From assembly GCA_023078685.1 (NCBI GenBank), contig JALGAS010000009.1:682001-746000 (forward strand): a stretch of DNA of 64,000 bases. The letters run 5' to 3'. The DNA is from Neopestalotiopsis rosae. Taxonomy: Eukaryota > Ascomycota > Sordariomycetes > Amphisphaeriales > Sporocadaceae. Positions 1-9,799 of the stretch are shown here, piece by piece. How positions within the stretch are numbered: position 1 is the stretch's first letter; each line of letters begins with the position of its first letter. The translations under genes were made by a program, and so were the position numbers. The notes beneath the pieces are model-generated. The model was not told where the DNA came from and did not search any database. It saw only the letters and a list, made by a program, of their open reading frames with translations.

Positions 1-952
1 CTTTACAGAACAAAGCATTCTTTTCGACTTGAGCCTCTGTTTTCGTAATGTTCTCGATGCATTTAGCCAAACTCTCGGGGCTCAGAAGTCCTCGCGCGGT
101 GTTTGCAATCGACCTGGACGAAATGTATTTCACAGAAAGCCCCAAGAATGAACAAATGGCGGTAAGTAGATCAATCACACTGTTTTTGAGGGCATTTACC
201 ACGTTTTGGCGATCTGGCAAGCCAAGGTATAGATCCTGGTAGATCCTGGCACGCAGGTATGCCTGCGTGGCTGCATCAATGCCGGCCAAGAGTTGTTCGG
301 TCTCCTCCTTGTCCATAGTAGCTGCTTGGAGAAGTAACCGAAAAGCAGCCCAAGGGAGTGCAGCATGGACGGGATCATACTGCACTGCTAGGTCTCCAAT
401 TTCCTTGAACTTGTTCAAACAATCGATGATTCTCGTCACCACATCGCGCAGAACAATGGTGCGAGTCCCGACTTCTATCTTCCAAGCCTTTTGCTCGACT
501 TCGGCGCGTTTTTGATCTGCTGCATGCTTCACCCGCTCTATAAGATCATTGCCGTCGCTTGTCGTGTTTCCAATTTGTTTGATGGCGTTGATCTCTTGCT
601 TGTTCGCAAATTCTCGCAAAGCACGAGCATGGCTCCGGTCTTCCATGGAGGAACTTGTTTCCAACTTGGACAGCGCAACCTCCCATAGGCCATCTTGAGC
701 AGATGTCCTGACTTGTACTGTCTCGTCATTATTATTGTCGAAGTTGACGGAAGAACCAAGTGTGGCGGTCGGATTCGGTGTGGTTTCTTGATGCTTCGCG
801 TCTGATCTTCGGTCTTCTTGTGGTGGGCTTGGCTGCAAGGTTGATGGAATCGCTGCTTCTTTGGTTGGACCTGCACTGACGCTACGATCAGGTTGGTTGC
901 GAAAGACAGCCTTCAATCTGTCCCGCTTTCTTGGCTTTGTTGTCGCCGGCAT
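1..952 (-). CDS. NLR-like (STAND) protein, NACHT_N N-terminal part; cut by window edge
   Basis: The minus strand is open from an ATG at 952 to base 1, about 317 codons with no stop, so the gene continues outside the window. Residues about 1-85 are low-complexity and basic then Ser/Pro-rich. Residues about 130-317 match the NACHT_N (PF17100-type) region of fungal NWD/NLR proteins: a helical stretch, then the hallmark DPVHAALPWAAFRLLLQAA, then a segment ending near TKTEAQVEKNALFCK. In this family a NACHT NTPase and WD40, ankyrin or TPR repeats usually follow; these would lie to the left and are not visible. Such proteins are STAND receptors involved in nonself recognition or regulated cell death. 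No intron is needed in the visible part. The domain call is from remembered family motifs; the effector or repeat type is unknown. Confidence 0.8.
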   Translation of the reverse strand, partial: MPATTKPRKRDRLKAVFRNQPDRSVSAGPTKEAAIPSTLQPSPPQEDRRSDAKHQETTPNPTATLGSSVNFDNNNDETVQVRTSAQDGLWEVALSKLETSSSMEDRSHARALREFANKQEINAIKQIGNTTSDGNDLIERVKHAADQKRAEVEQKAWKIEVGTRTIVLRDVVTRIIDCLNKFKEIGDLAVQYDPVHAALPWAAFRLLLQAATMDKEETEQLLAGIDAATQAYLRARIYQDLYLGLPDRQNVVNALKNSVIDLLTAICSFLGLSVKYISSRSIANTARGLLSPESLAKCIENITKTEAQVEKNALFCK

Positions 953-2326
953 TGCGGGAGTTGCATACAAGGGCAGACCGCGGACTAATTGATGAATGCT
1001 AATTTCGAACTACTTCATACATAATTGAATGTATCAGGTAGACATGGTCGCATTGTCCAGCCGCAGCCTTACTCTCACGTCCGGCTTTGAATGAGAGGGG
1101 CAAAGCCATGGGCTCGTCATGATAGATATGATTGGTTCGCCTACCATGTAATGGTTTTGTGCTGAAGCTTACAGTCACTCAGTTTGGCACACAAAATCTA
1201 CGGTGTAAAAGAATCTACGAGAATATCTCTACGGACTTTCATCAAATGAACAACGTGGGTTAAAGCTCTAAGTTGCGCGCCTCTACAGGCGTGTGCATTC
1301 TTCAGAAGTCTTTGCATCAACCTTGTCACAGTTTCAAGTAAGCCGCCATGAGAGGATTTCTATTTGAATAATCAATAGATTTGACAAGTACGTTATACCA
1401 TTCAACCTCCATTTGAATTAGCGCCTGCGATAATGCTAGTATACAATCCAAAAGCGAAATTCTCTTGAGGACACAGAACACCCATGCTGACTCATATTAC
1501 GGGGATCCCTCACGTTTCTGTCCTCAAGCCCGACAAGCTTTCCCGAAACATCATCTTGAGACCTGCCAGGGTTCGGGGCCTGCACTTGCTTGCCAACTGC
1601 CGTCCTTGGGGTGCCCAACTGCCCTTTTAGGCCAAACAGAAGTCTACAATCAGAGTATCAAACTTGTCGCAAGATTGACCTTGCATTGCGCTAGGTCACA
1701 TATTAATATACAATTATACAAGCCTTTACTCGAACACCAAGATTGGACGGTTCCTTTGTCCAATTAATTCATATCAGGTACAACTTTCCAAAGTGACTTT
1801 TGCCTTGTTCGCGTCTGGTGCGGACAGCATTTAGAGATTACAATGTGCCCATAGACTATCAGGTAGCCTTCGGTAGATCATATGTCGCATTTTGCAGAGC
1901 ACCACTTCTAGATGATAATGGCGTGCCTGACAATCATATTACCTGTACTCACACTATGAGACGATTGAATGGAGCAGGCGGCATAGCTTCCATTCATGTG
2001 GCGTTCCGGAATATACTATGGCATCTGCCAGGCACGCTATAGTGCGGGTGAGCTGTATACCTGATCGACCCGGCATCCGGAGTCAGCCCCGGTTGACAAC
2101 ACCCAAACGGGAATGTAGCTCTTGTGCTTGTGAAAAAGCTTAATCTCTCAACCTCCACCGATTGCATCAGAAACCATGATGTGTATAGTAGATCAGATGT
2201 CTTGGCATTGGATAAAGGTCCCACGATTTGTCCGACCATGTTTGCGAAAACACGACCCCCAGCTTGCCTCTTAGTCTTCAAGTTTGGGAGAAGCTATTGC
2301 TTCGTTCTTCACTCGTTTTGCCCAAC
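953..2326. other. Intergenic region between NLR-like gene and GH3 gene
   Basis: This divergent spacer must hold the promoters of both neighbours. Short open frames exist on both strands but none shows a recognisable domain or coding pattern. I see no clear TATA box, RNA gene or repeat. Confidence 0.5.
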
Positions 2327-5084
2327 ATGAAGTCGTCGCCGGCTCTTGGTGTCTTTTCTTTCTTTTCAGTCTTTTCCAGTGCTTTTAGTTTAGCGGTGAC
2401 TAATTCAACTGGTGCATTCCCAAACACGACAACACCTGACCCGTCAGCAACATCTCCGTATAATCCTATTCTAGCGAATGGCGCAGGTGAGCCCCTCACT
2501 TACATAGTCTCGGTTCAATGAGAAATGTCTGGTTTCGTGTGTGCTGACCTCTGTCGCAGTTGATCTTGGTATTGCCGAGGCCGCCTATGACAAGGCAACC
2601 GCTTTTGTCGCTGGCCTAAGCAATGATCAGAAAATCACAATCATTGGCGGCGGTAGCTTAACAGGCAATGCCACATGGAACACACTACAGCTCAGAGATG
2701 GAGAATCTGGAGTGAACCTTCAGTTCTACGTTTCTGGGTTTAGCATGGTCAATGCACTGACTATGACTTGGAACCGGGACCTATACGCCGCCCAGTTCAA
2801 GGCAGTGGGAGAAGAATTCTATGCTTGTAAGTCACCTTCAAACAATCTATATTATCTATGATACTGATATCTCTGCAGTGGGCTTCCAAGTCGTCGATGG
2901 CCCACTACCAGGAGCGCTAGGTCGAGTACCCTGGGGTGGCAGACAGCCAGAGGGCTTCTCTCCTGATCCATACCTGACAGGTATCGCACTCGGCAAAGGA
3001 ATAGCCGCCATGAACTCAGCAGGCGTGATAGCAGGTAAGCCTAGCTTTATTCATGTTCTGCAATACTTCATGTTTTGCCTTTGACTAACCTGCATCGGCG
3101 TCTATAGGAGCCCGTCATTTGCTTCTCAACGAACAGGAGACGCATCGCATGTCTCAGGGTCCCATCATTCCCAACTACTCGTCCGACGCCGACGACAAGA
3201 CCATCATGGAACTCTACCTCTGGCCATGGGGCGACGGTGTCCAGGCAGGCTTGATGGCAGCCATGTGTGGCATGAATCGCGTTAATGGGACTCAATCGTG
3301 CGAGAATAACGACGTGCCAGCCGGGTATCTCAAGACCAAGCTCGGCTTCGCTGGTTTGGTGTACCCAGATGTCAATTCGCAATTCACGGCTTTTGGCTCA
3401 GCTAACGCTGGTGTCGATTTGGGATCTTCCCGACTCTGGAGCCAACGTGTAATCACCGAAGGACTTGCCAACGGCGAACTGACCCAGGAACGCCTAGACG
3501 ATATGGCGGTTCGTAACGTCTTGGGTTACTTCTTTGTCGGTCTCGACAACGGGAAGCAACCAGCAACAGTGTCCTCTGAAACCGAGTGGCGTGGCAACAT
3601 ACGTGGTAATCATTCTGCTACCATTAGACAAGTAGCTGACGAGGCAATCGTCCTGCTCAAGAACAGCAACAAGCCTGGGCTCGGACTACCATTGAAGAAG
3701 CCCAAGACAATGTCGCTCTACGGATCCCATGCGGGCCCTGCCTTGGCCGGACCGAATGTTGCTTTCAACCCAATCTCGGGACCGTCCGAGGTTTTCGAGG
3801 GTCATCTCGCTGGTAGTACTGGTTCTGGTCAACTCTCGCTCCCATATCTGGTGACACCCCTTCACGCTCTGACCGAACGTGCTATCAAGGATAATAGCAT
3901 GAGTGAGTTTCTGCTTGCTGCATCACACAGCTACGCTCGCCTGCTAATGACGTGAACAGTTTGGTGGATTTTGAACAATACCTATACTTCCAGGGATCCC
4001 TTTGGTCCGTTTGTAGCTAATGTCACTGATGCCGATCCTCCAGGAGGCGGCGATGGAGATGGAGGCGGCGTTGGCGTGCCGGGAGCTGGCCACTTTGGTG
4101 GTGGAACAGGCAATACCCCGTCTTTTCAGAGCTACGCGGAAAATTCAGAGGTGTGCCTCGTCTTTGTCAATGCGGATTCCGGCGAGGGGACAGATCGGAC
4201 GACTCTCACCAATCCCGTCCCGGACAAGATGGTTACCACGATTGCCGACAACTGCAACAACACTGTCGTAGTCGTGAACACAGCCGGCCCGCGCATCCTC
4301 GAGGCGTGGATCGATCACGCCAATGTCACCGCTGTTCTATATTCCGGCCTCCTAGGACAGAACTCGGGTCAATCGATTGCTGGTGAGTAGGATTTTGCTC
4401 CATTTACATCGACCTCAAGACCCAGACTAATTCTTAACAGACGTTCTTTACGGTGATGTCAACCCAAGCGGCAAGCTGGCCCACACCATTGCTCTAAAGG
4501 AGGAAGACTACCCAGCCCGCGTATGCGAAGCCTCTGCCTGCAACTTCACCGAAGGCGTATATATCGACTACCGCCACTTCGACCAAAACAACCTCTCGGT
4601 GCGGTACCCATTCGGCCACGGCCTCAGCTACACGACGTTCGACTACAGCGTGGCCACGGCCGAGGTGACCAACGGGACCGCGTTCCTGTACAAGCACCCC
4701 ACGGGCAGCTTCGGCCTCGGCGGCGAGGTCGACCTGTGGGACGAGGTCATGGTCGTCAGCACCATCATCCAGAACGTGGGCGTCGCCGACGGCGCCGAGG
4801 TCGCGCAGCTGTACGTGAGCTTCCCCGCCGAGGCCGCGCAGCCCGTCAAGGTCCTGCGCGGGTTCGAAAAGCCCGTCATCGCGGTCGGGGAGAGCGCCGA
4901 GGTCTTCTTCAGCCTGCGCCGGCGCGACCTCAGCTACTGGGACGTCGTGGCGCAAAAGTGGTCGCTCGCGGGTGGGTTGTATACCTTTTCCGTCGGGGCG
5001 AGCTCGAGGGATATCCGGGCCACCACGACGGTGACTCTGACGGCGATTGAGTATGACAACAAAGTAGCGTACATTGTAGAGTAA
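2327..5084 (+). CDS. Secreted GH3 beta-glucosidase
   Basis: Six exons, 2327-2486, 2560-2826, 2879-3034, 3108-3902, 3960-4382 and 4441-5084, give 814 aa, normal for fungal GH3 enzymes. An N-terminal signal peptide (about residues 1-23) indicates secretion. The GH3 N-domain shows DGPLPGALGR, then ARHLLLNEQE, then the nucleophile context GLVYPDVNSQ (Asp is the expected nucleophile). The C-terminal sandwich domain follows, with FVNADSGEG and then a fibronectin-III-like end announced by PFGHGLSYTTFDY. Enzymes of this family remove terminal beta-glucose from cellobiose or other glucosides outside the cell. Two odd points: the usual Lys-His pair of the substrate pocket reads Arg-His here, and a Gly/Asp-rich insertion (about positions 4046-4110) sits ahead of the sandwich domain. 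The last exon is much richer in G+C at third positions than the earlier ones. Substrate is not determinable from sequence. Confidence 0.93.
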
Positions 5085-5155
5085 TGTTAGAAATAGTCAA
5101 GTTGAGAAACGTACAGAGATGGTTTACTTCTTAGTTCTATTTTATAATATATTTC

Positions 5156-6560
5156 TTATGCTTTAGCTTTCAATACAGGACCTGTGAGTGCAAATCGCAG
5201 AGCGAGAAGGCAACTTGCACAAACGAGAATGACACATCCCGCCCATAACTGTATGCCAATGTATTTGCCCGTAGCATTGAGAATGGCGCCTCCGAGCGGC
5301 GCACCAATCAAGGAACCCAGAGCGTTCAAGACGGAAGACATGCCCAGGCGCGTCCCCAGACGACCGAGGTCGGAAGTGAAGCTGGTCAGGACAACGGCGG
5401 GCAGCGCGACGATGCCGCCGGAGAAGAAGCCGAAGAAGACGGCAAAGGCAATGTTGCCCCAGCCCTGCGTCGTGCCGATCCAGCCAAAGACGGTGATGGC
5501 CGTGCACGTCACGGTGCAAAAGAGGGTCTGGACGGGGCCGATGCGGTTCGCCACGAGCGAGGGCGACAGCCGGCCCAGGATGGAGCTGGCGTTCATGATG
5601 GCCACGAGGTACAAGCCAACGGTCTGGCCGCCCAGGCCGTGCACCAGGGCAAAGGGCTGCATGTAGAAGACAGGGGTGAAGAATGCGATATTGCTCGTGC
5701 ACAGGGCTGCGCAGTACAGCACATAGGGCCGCTCCCTAAAGGCCTTGAGGTCGAGGAGGGAGCGGATCTTGTCCGACGGGGGCTCCCTCCGCCGCATGAC
5801 GAGCACGCTGATGGACAGCGTCAGAAGCGCAATGAGGCCCTTTACTCTCACCGTCCAGGCGAATCCAATCTTTGGCTGCAGCTGGGTAAAGATGATCGAG
5901 TACACGACGCCGCCAAAACTGGAGCCAGACACGACGACACCGAGGGCTAGTGCCTTTTTATGGTAAAAGTACTGCGGTATGATGGCCAGAGCGGGGATGT
6001 AAAGCAGCCCTGTTCCAAGTCCAGCAGTTACTGCTTGTGCTAGAATCAACTGCCAGTATTTCGTACACAGACTCGTCATCATCAAACCAAAAGTGACGAA
6101 GAAACTGCCAGACAGTATCAAAGAGCGGAGGTAGCCCTTGTCATACAACGGGCCCGAAATCACGCCGATGAAGAGCAGCAGGAATGATTGAATCGACCCG
6201 AGCCATGATATGGCAGACGGTGACATGTCTTGTAGTAATTCGGTCTGATAATATGTTTGATATACACCAAATGCATTCACGAGACCCCTAGACTCTGATC
6301 AGTAGGGGTTCCTAAGGTACCGACCATCTCACAAAGATACAGGTGATATTTGCCTACCATGAATTCCAGTATAGGAAGAACGAGCCGGCGACTTGCAGCC
6401 ATGCTGTCAACCCACCATCGGGTACTTCATCGCCCTTGACGGCTTCATCTGCAAGTCGGGGCTCTGTCTTTTGGACCTCGGATAAGATGCCATCATTGAG
6501 GTCTGCCACCTGAACGGCGGGGACCTCTGCATCATAATTTCGGCTCCGTGTTCGATTCAT
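5156..6560 (-). CDS. MFS transporter, monocarboxylate-permease-like (MCT/MCH type)
   Basis: Two exons on the minus strand (6358-6560 and 5156-6287, intron 6288-6357 with GTAGGC donor) encode 444 aa. A cytosolic tail of about 45 residues ends in the family hallmark DGGLTAWLQV, and the intron falls right after FFLYWNSW, continuing GLVNAFGVYQTYY. About twelve hydrophobic segments follow, with the GXXXD/R-type loop after TM2 (GPLYDKGYLRS). Fungal relatives include monocarboxylate transporter homologues and the riboflavin carrier MCH5, so the substrate is uncertain. ATG 6560 was chosen because it is the ATG in frame before the conserved tail. The stop lies only 71 bases from the stop of the convergent GH3 gene. 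Confidence 0.88.
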
Positions 6561-7305
6561 TGCACGACAACACACTCATGGGTCCTTTGCTTTCAAGAGG
6601 TCAAACCTCTTTGAATAGCCATGAGAGAAGGCGGAGGCGGCGCCTTATTATAGACCGGCAATAAAGTGGATATTGACAATGCCATGGCTTCTATCCATTA
6701 GAAATACGGAAATTTTCACCTGCAGTTTCGGGCCTGGATGCAGGGAGAAGCGAGAAAGTGTGGGGATATATTGGAATACGGAATTGAGCCGGAATGAACT
6801 TGCCGACAAACACACAATTAGGAAATTTCATAGCTGTTCCTGTCTCGCTGAAAGACACGGAAAAAGGCCACCAGTGAACCCGGTTCTCCATTTACCCCAG
6901 ATTTGTGAAAAAGGTCCTCGATCCCCCAATGGACCCCACCCACGGCGCCGTCGTAAATTCTGTTGCGATGCCGAGGTCGGCGGCCCTTGACACAAAGTAT
7001 TCGCTTAGGTGCTGTCATAATTACTCGATTCAGTGGCCATCAACTGACCGGTGAGTCAACTAGCAGATGCGAGATCCCCGACTAGAATTGTATCATTGAA
7101 AGAAAGAGGTCAATGCAGCAAGAAATAGTCCGTCGGCGGAGAGAACCGAAGCCGACTTGAGAGGCAACTACGGTAGGGCCCGGCAAGGAATTCCCATACC
7201 CCCGTGTGGAAGAATCCGAGAAACCCCACTCCCTGGTTTTCAATGTCGCTAAGATGGCTGTTCAGACCAGGTTGTCAAGAACAAGGCAAGTAACCGCGAG
7301 AAACC
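6561..7305. other. Intergenic region, divergent promoters of MFS carrier and GNAT gene
   Basis: The spacer carries a TATA-like element for the carrier at 6644-6652 (minus strand TATAATAAG), about 85 bases from its ATG. Nothing else recognisable is seen; short open frames here look random. Confidence 0.45.
6644..6652 (-). promoter_or_regulatory. TATA-like element upstream of MFS carrier
   Basis: The minus strand reads TATAATAAG about 85 bases before the ATG at 6560, a normal distance for a fungal core promoter. This is a motif match only. Confidence 0.35.
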
Positions 7306-7839
7306 ATGGCAGCAAACGACATTGAGATTCGCCCGCGCTCAGAAGACGATCTGCCGGCCCTGGTCGAGGCGCTAGAAGACGTCTACAGCACGGACGGCTA
7401 CCCCATAGAGGGCACAGCAACCGCCGCCTCCTTTCTTGCACCCCCGGGCCTTGTCGCAGCCTGGGTCGCCGTCCACCGCGGCGTGGTGGTGGGTCAGATA
7501 GCCGTCGTTGCGGGCCGAGATGGACACGCCATGCGGGCGTGGGTCGAAGCCTCCGCTGCCGCCAGCAACGGCGGCGACCATGATGCCGAGACTAGAGTCG
7601 TCGTGGCGGCGCGATTCTTTATACGCAAGTACGCCCGAGGGCTGGGTCTCGGCCGCGCGCTTATTGAAAAGACGTGCCGCTGGGCCAAGGACAGTGATAT
7701 GAGAATTGTCATGAATGTGCTCGCCAAGGATCAAGATGCCATGAAGCTCTACGAAAAGGTTGGCTTCAAACAGTTTGGCGAGGGCGTGTATGAATACCAT
7801 GAAGGGAAACGATCCGTCCAATATTTTTACGTGTATTAA
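7306..7839 (+). CDS. GNAT-family N-acetyltransferase
   Basis: A single-exon gene of 177 aa starting at ATG 7306 (context aaaccATGG). The N-terminus has the beta1-alpha1 pattern IEIRPRSEDDLPALVEALEDVY typical of GNAT proteins when read in pieces. The middle shows the strand AAWVAVHRGVVVGQIAVV. The acetyl-CoA pyrophosphate loop R/Q-x-x-G-x-G/A appears as RGLGLGRAL (about residues 112-120), and the last strand region has AMKLYEKVGFKQFGE, the usual C-terminal GNAT signature. Length is typical. The acceptor substrate (small amine, antibiotic-like molecule or protein) cannot be told from sequence. It stands alone between two transporters, 170 bases from the end of the sugar porter on the opposite strand. 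Confidence 0.88.
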   Translation: MAANDIEIRPRSEDDLPALVEALEDVYSTDGYPIEGTATAASFLAPPGLVAAWVAVHRGVVVGQIAVVAGRDGHAMRAWVEASAAASNGGDHDAETRVVVAARFFIRKYARGLGLGRALIEKTCRWAKDSDMRIVMNVLAKDQDAMKLYEKVGFKQFGEGVYEYHEGKRSVQYFYVY

Positions 7840-8009
7840 AATTTTGACTTTATAATTCGCAGCCCACCATCTTTCTACCTGTATAATGCGTGTTCTGATA
7901 ATCCCTCGTGAAATCATATGCTCGTACCCCTGTCTGTCACAACCACGTCGTGTTTAACTCTCTCCCGAACGCCGCCTGATGAGATGCCTACTCAATCCCG
8001 ATCATCTGT

Positions 8010-9737
8010 CTATTGCACTTGATCTGCAACCCTTTGCAAGAGGGGTGCACGCTCTCGTGCCTCGTCACTTCCATCTAGTAGAACGTCTCCATACGGCATG
8101 CTCTTCCATTCGCCCTCCTTGATCTTGGCGACATGCCAGCTGCCCACTTTCCTCGCCTCGGTGAAGAATTGAACGTTTTCTTCGAAACTCCGGTTGCCAC
8201 TCTCGGGCAGATAGTAGTAAGTCCAGATTCCAGCAAGAGCGTTTGTGCCTGCAAACACGAGGTAGATGTAGTATGCCAAGTTGTTGAACATGATGGGCGT
8301 GAGGAACGTGATGGCAAAGTTGGCCAAGCCCCAAATGATGACACTGACAGCTGCAGCTTGCGCACGAGCAGTTGTTGGGAATATCTCAGTCTAAGTAAAA
8401 TCGTCAGTCTCGAGAACAGGAAACCCTAGAGGTTCAGAAATGCAGTCCCAACACTTACCGGTACCAGCCAGACAGTTGCCAGCCATCCAATGCCAAAAGC
8501 ACCGGTGGCTACAAACAGAGAAACGATGCCAGGAATAGCAATGAGCGTCTGATCAACCTTGAGATGGTCTGCGTTCATGGCCAGACCACCAAAGAGTGCG
8601 AGCATCAAGAAACACAACGTCAAGACTACACTTCCCCAAAGCAGGAGCACTCGGCGGCCCATGGCATCAATCAAGACCCAGGCAAAGGTCATGAGAACAA
8701 AGTACGACAAGTAGTTTGCCATGGTCAGGTTCTCAGAAGTAACCGTGTCGAAGCCGAGCAGAGAGAAGATTTGAGGTCTGCGATTCATGTTAGCATTAGA
8801 CGACTATGCAGGCGCAATAGAAAAATAAGACATACCCATAGACACTGACGGCACCATAACCCGTCAGCGCTTGGCAGATCTGAACCATAATGGTGATGAA
8901 AGTAGGGTGGAACTGGTCATGGCCCGGGGTGAACATGTCCCAGTAGCTGACCGACTCGCCCACCTCCTCGTCGTGGCGCTTCTTGAGATCCTCAAACTGG
9001 CGGTCCCCTTCGCCTTCCTCGCCGTCTCCGTACTTTCCTCCGTAGATCATCTCGAGCGCTTTCTTTGCCTCGTCATCACGTCCGTGGTAGATGAACCAGC
9101 GGGGCGACTCAGGGAGGCTCTCGACGCAGGCCATGAGCGCAATGGGATACAGCTGCATGATGATGATGGGGATGCGCCAGGCCCACTCGTTGTGCTTGCC
9201 GAGCCCACGCGTCACGCCGAGGTTGATGGCAAAGGCCATGTTGAGTCCGAAAATGTTCATCTGGAACTCCTGCGCGAGCGCCTTGCCGCGCGCTTCGTCT
9301 CGGGCCAGCTCGCTGGAATAAATGGGAATCACGGCGTCGACACCGCCGACACCCAGACCCATTATTACCCGACCAACGAACATGACGTAGAGGGCGCCCT
9401 GCATGCCATTGAGACCCGCGATGAACATGATGAGGTTACCCAGACTCGCGGTCGCCAGACACCCAAAGATGGACTTTTTGCGGCCCCAGTGGTCGGCCAC
9501 CTTTGAGAAGAGCACGGCGCCGACGGCACAGCCGAGGTAGTAGATGGACACGATCCAGCCCACGAGGGGGCTGTCCGGGGCGATGCCCATGGTCTCGAGG
9601 TAGTTAAAGTTGGTGTTGATGAGCGACATCATGCCCTGGTCGTACCCGTACAACGCAATGGCTGTCGACGAGAAGAGGACGACCTGGGCGCGCTTGTTGT
9701 GCCATAGCGACAGGATCTTATCCTTGGCGGTAGACAT
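8010..9737 (-). CDS. MFS sugar transporter (sugar porter family)
   Basis: Three exons on the minus strand (8836-9737, 8459-8777, 8010-8390) encode 533 aa. The start is the ATG at 9737; the frame is open to 9749 but begins there with TTG. Sugar-porter hallmarks occur in order: GYDQGMMS in TM1, the loop DHWGRKKS after TM2, GRVIMGLGVGGVDAVIPIYS in TM4, PESPRWFIYHGRDDEAKK after TM6, DAMGRRVLLLWG after TM8, and TEIFPTTARA with YYLPES near the end. These mark an H+/hexose or disaccharide symporter in the plasma membrane. The exact sugar is unknown. The acidic loop after residue 235 (GDGEEGEGDRQFED) is longer than in many hexose carriers. A TATATA stretch lies 57 bases upstream. Confidence 0.92.
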
Positions 9738-9793
9738 CTTTGCGGGCAATGTATTGGAGGTTTAAGCTGAGTGCAAACTGTTCCCGTGAATTG

Positions 9794-9799
9794 TATATA
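9794..9799 (-). promoter_or_regulatory. TATA-like element upstream of sugar transporter
   Basis: TATATA on the minus strand ends about 57 bases from the ATG at 9737. It is a motif match in a plausible place, nothing more. Confidence 0.3.

Noticed and set aside
1560..1590. A short stretch resembling a tRNA B-box (ggttcgggg)
   Set aside because: No matching A-box or cloverleaf pairing could be found around it.
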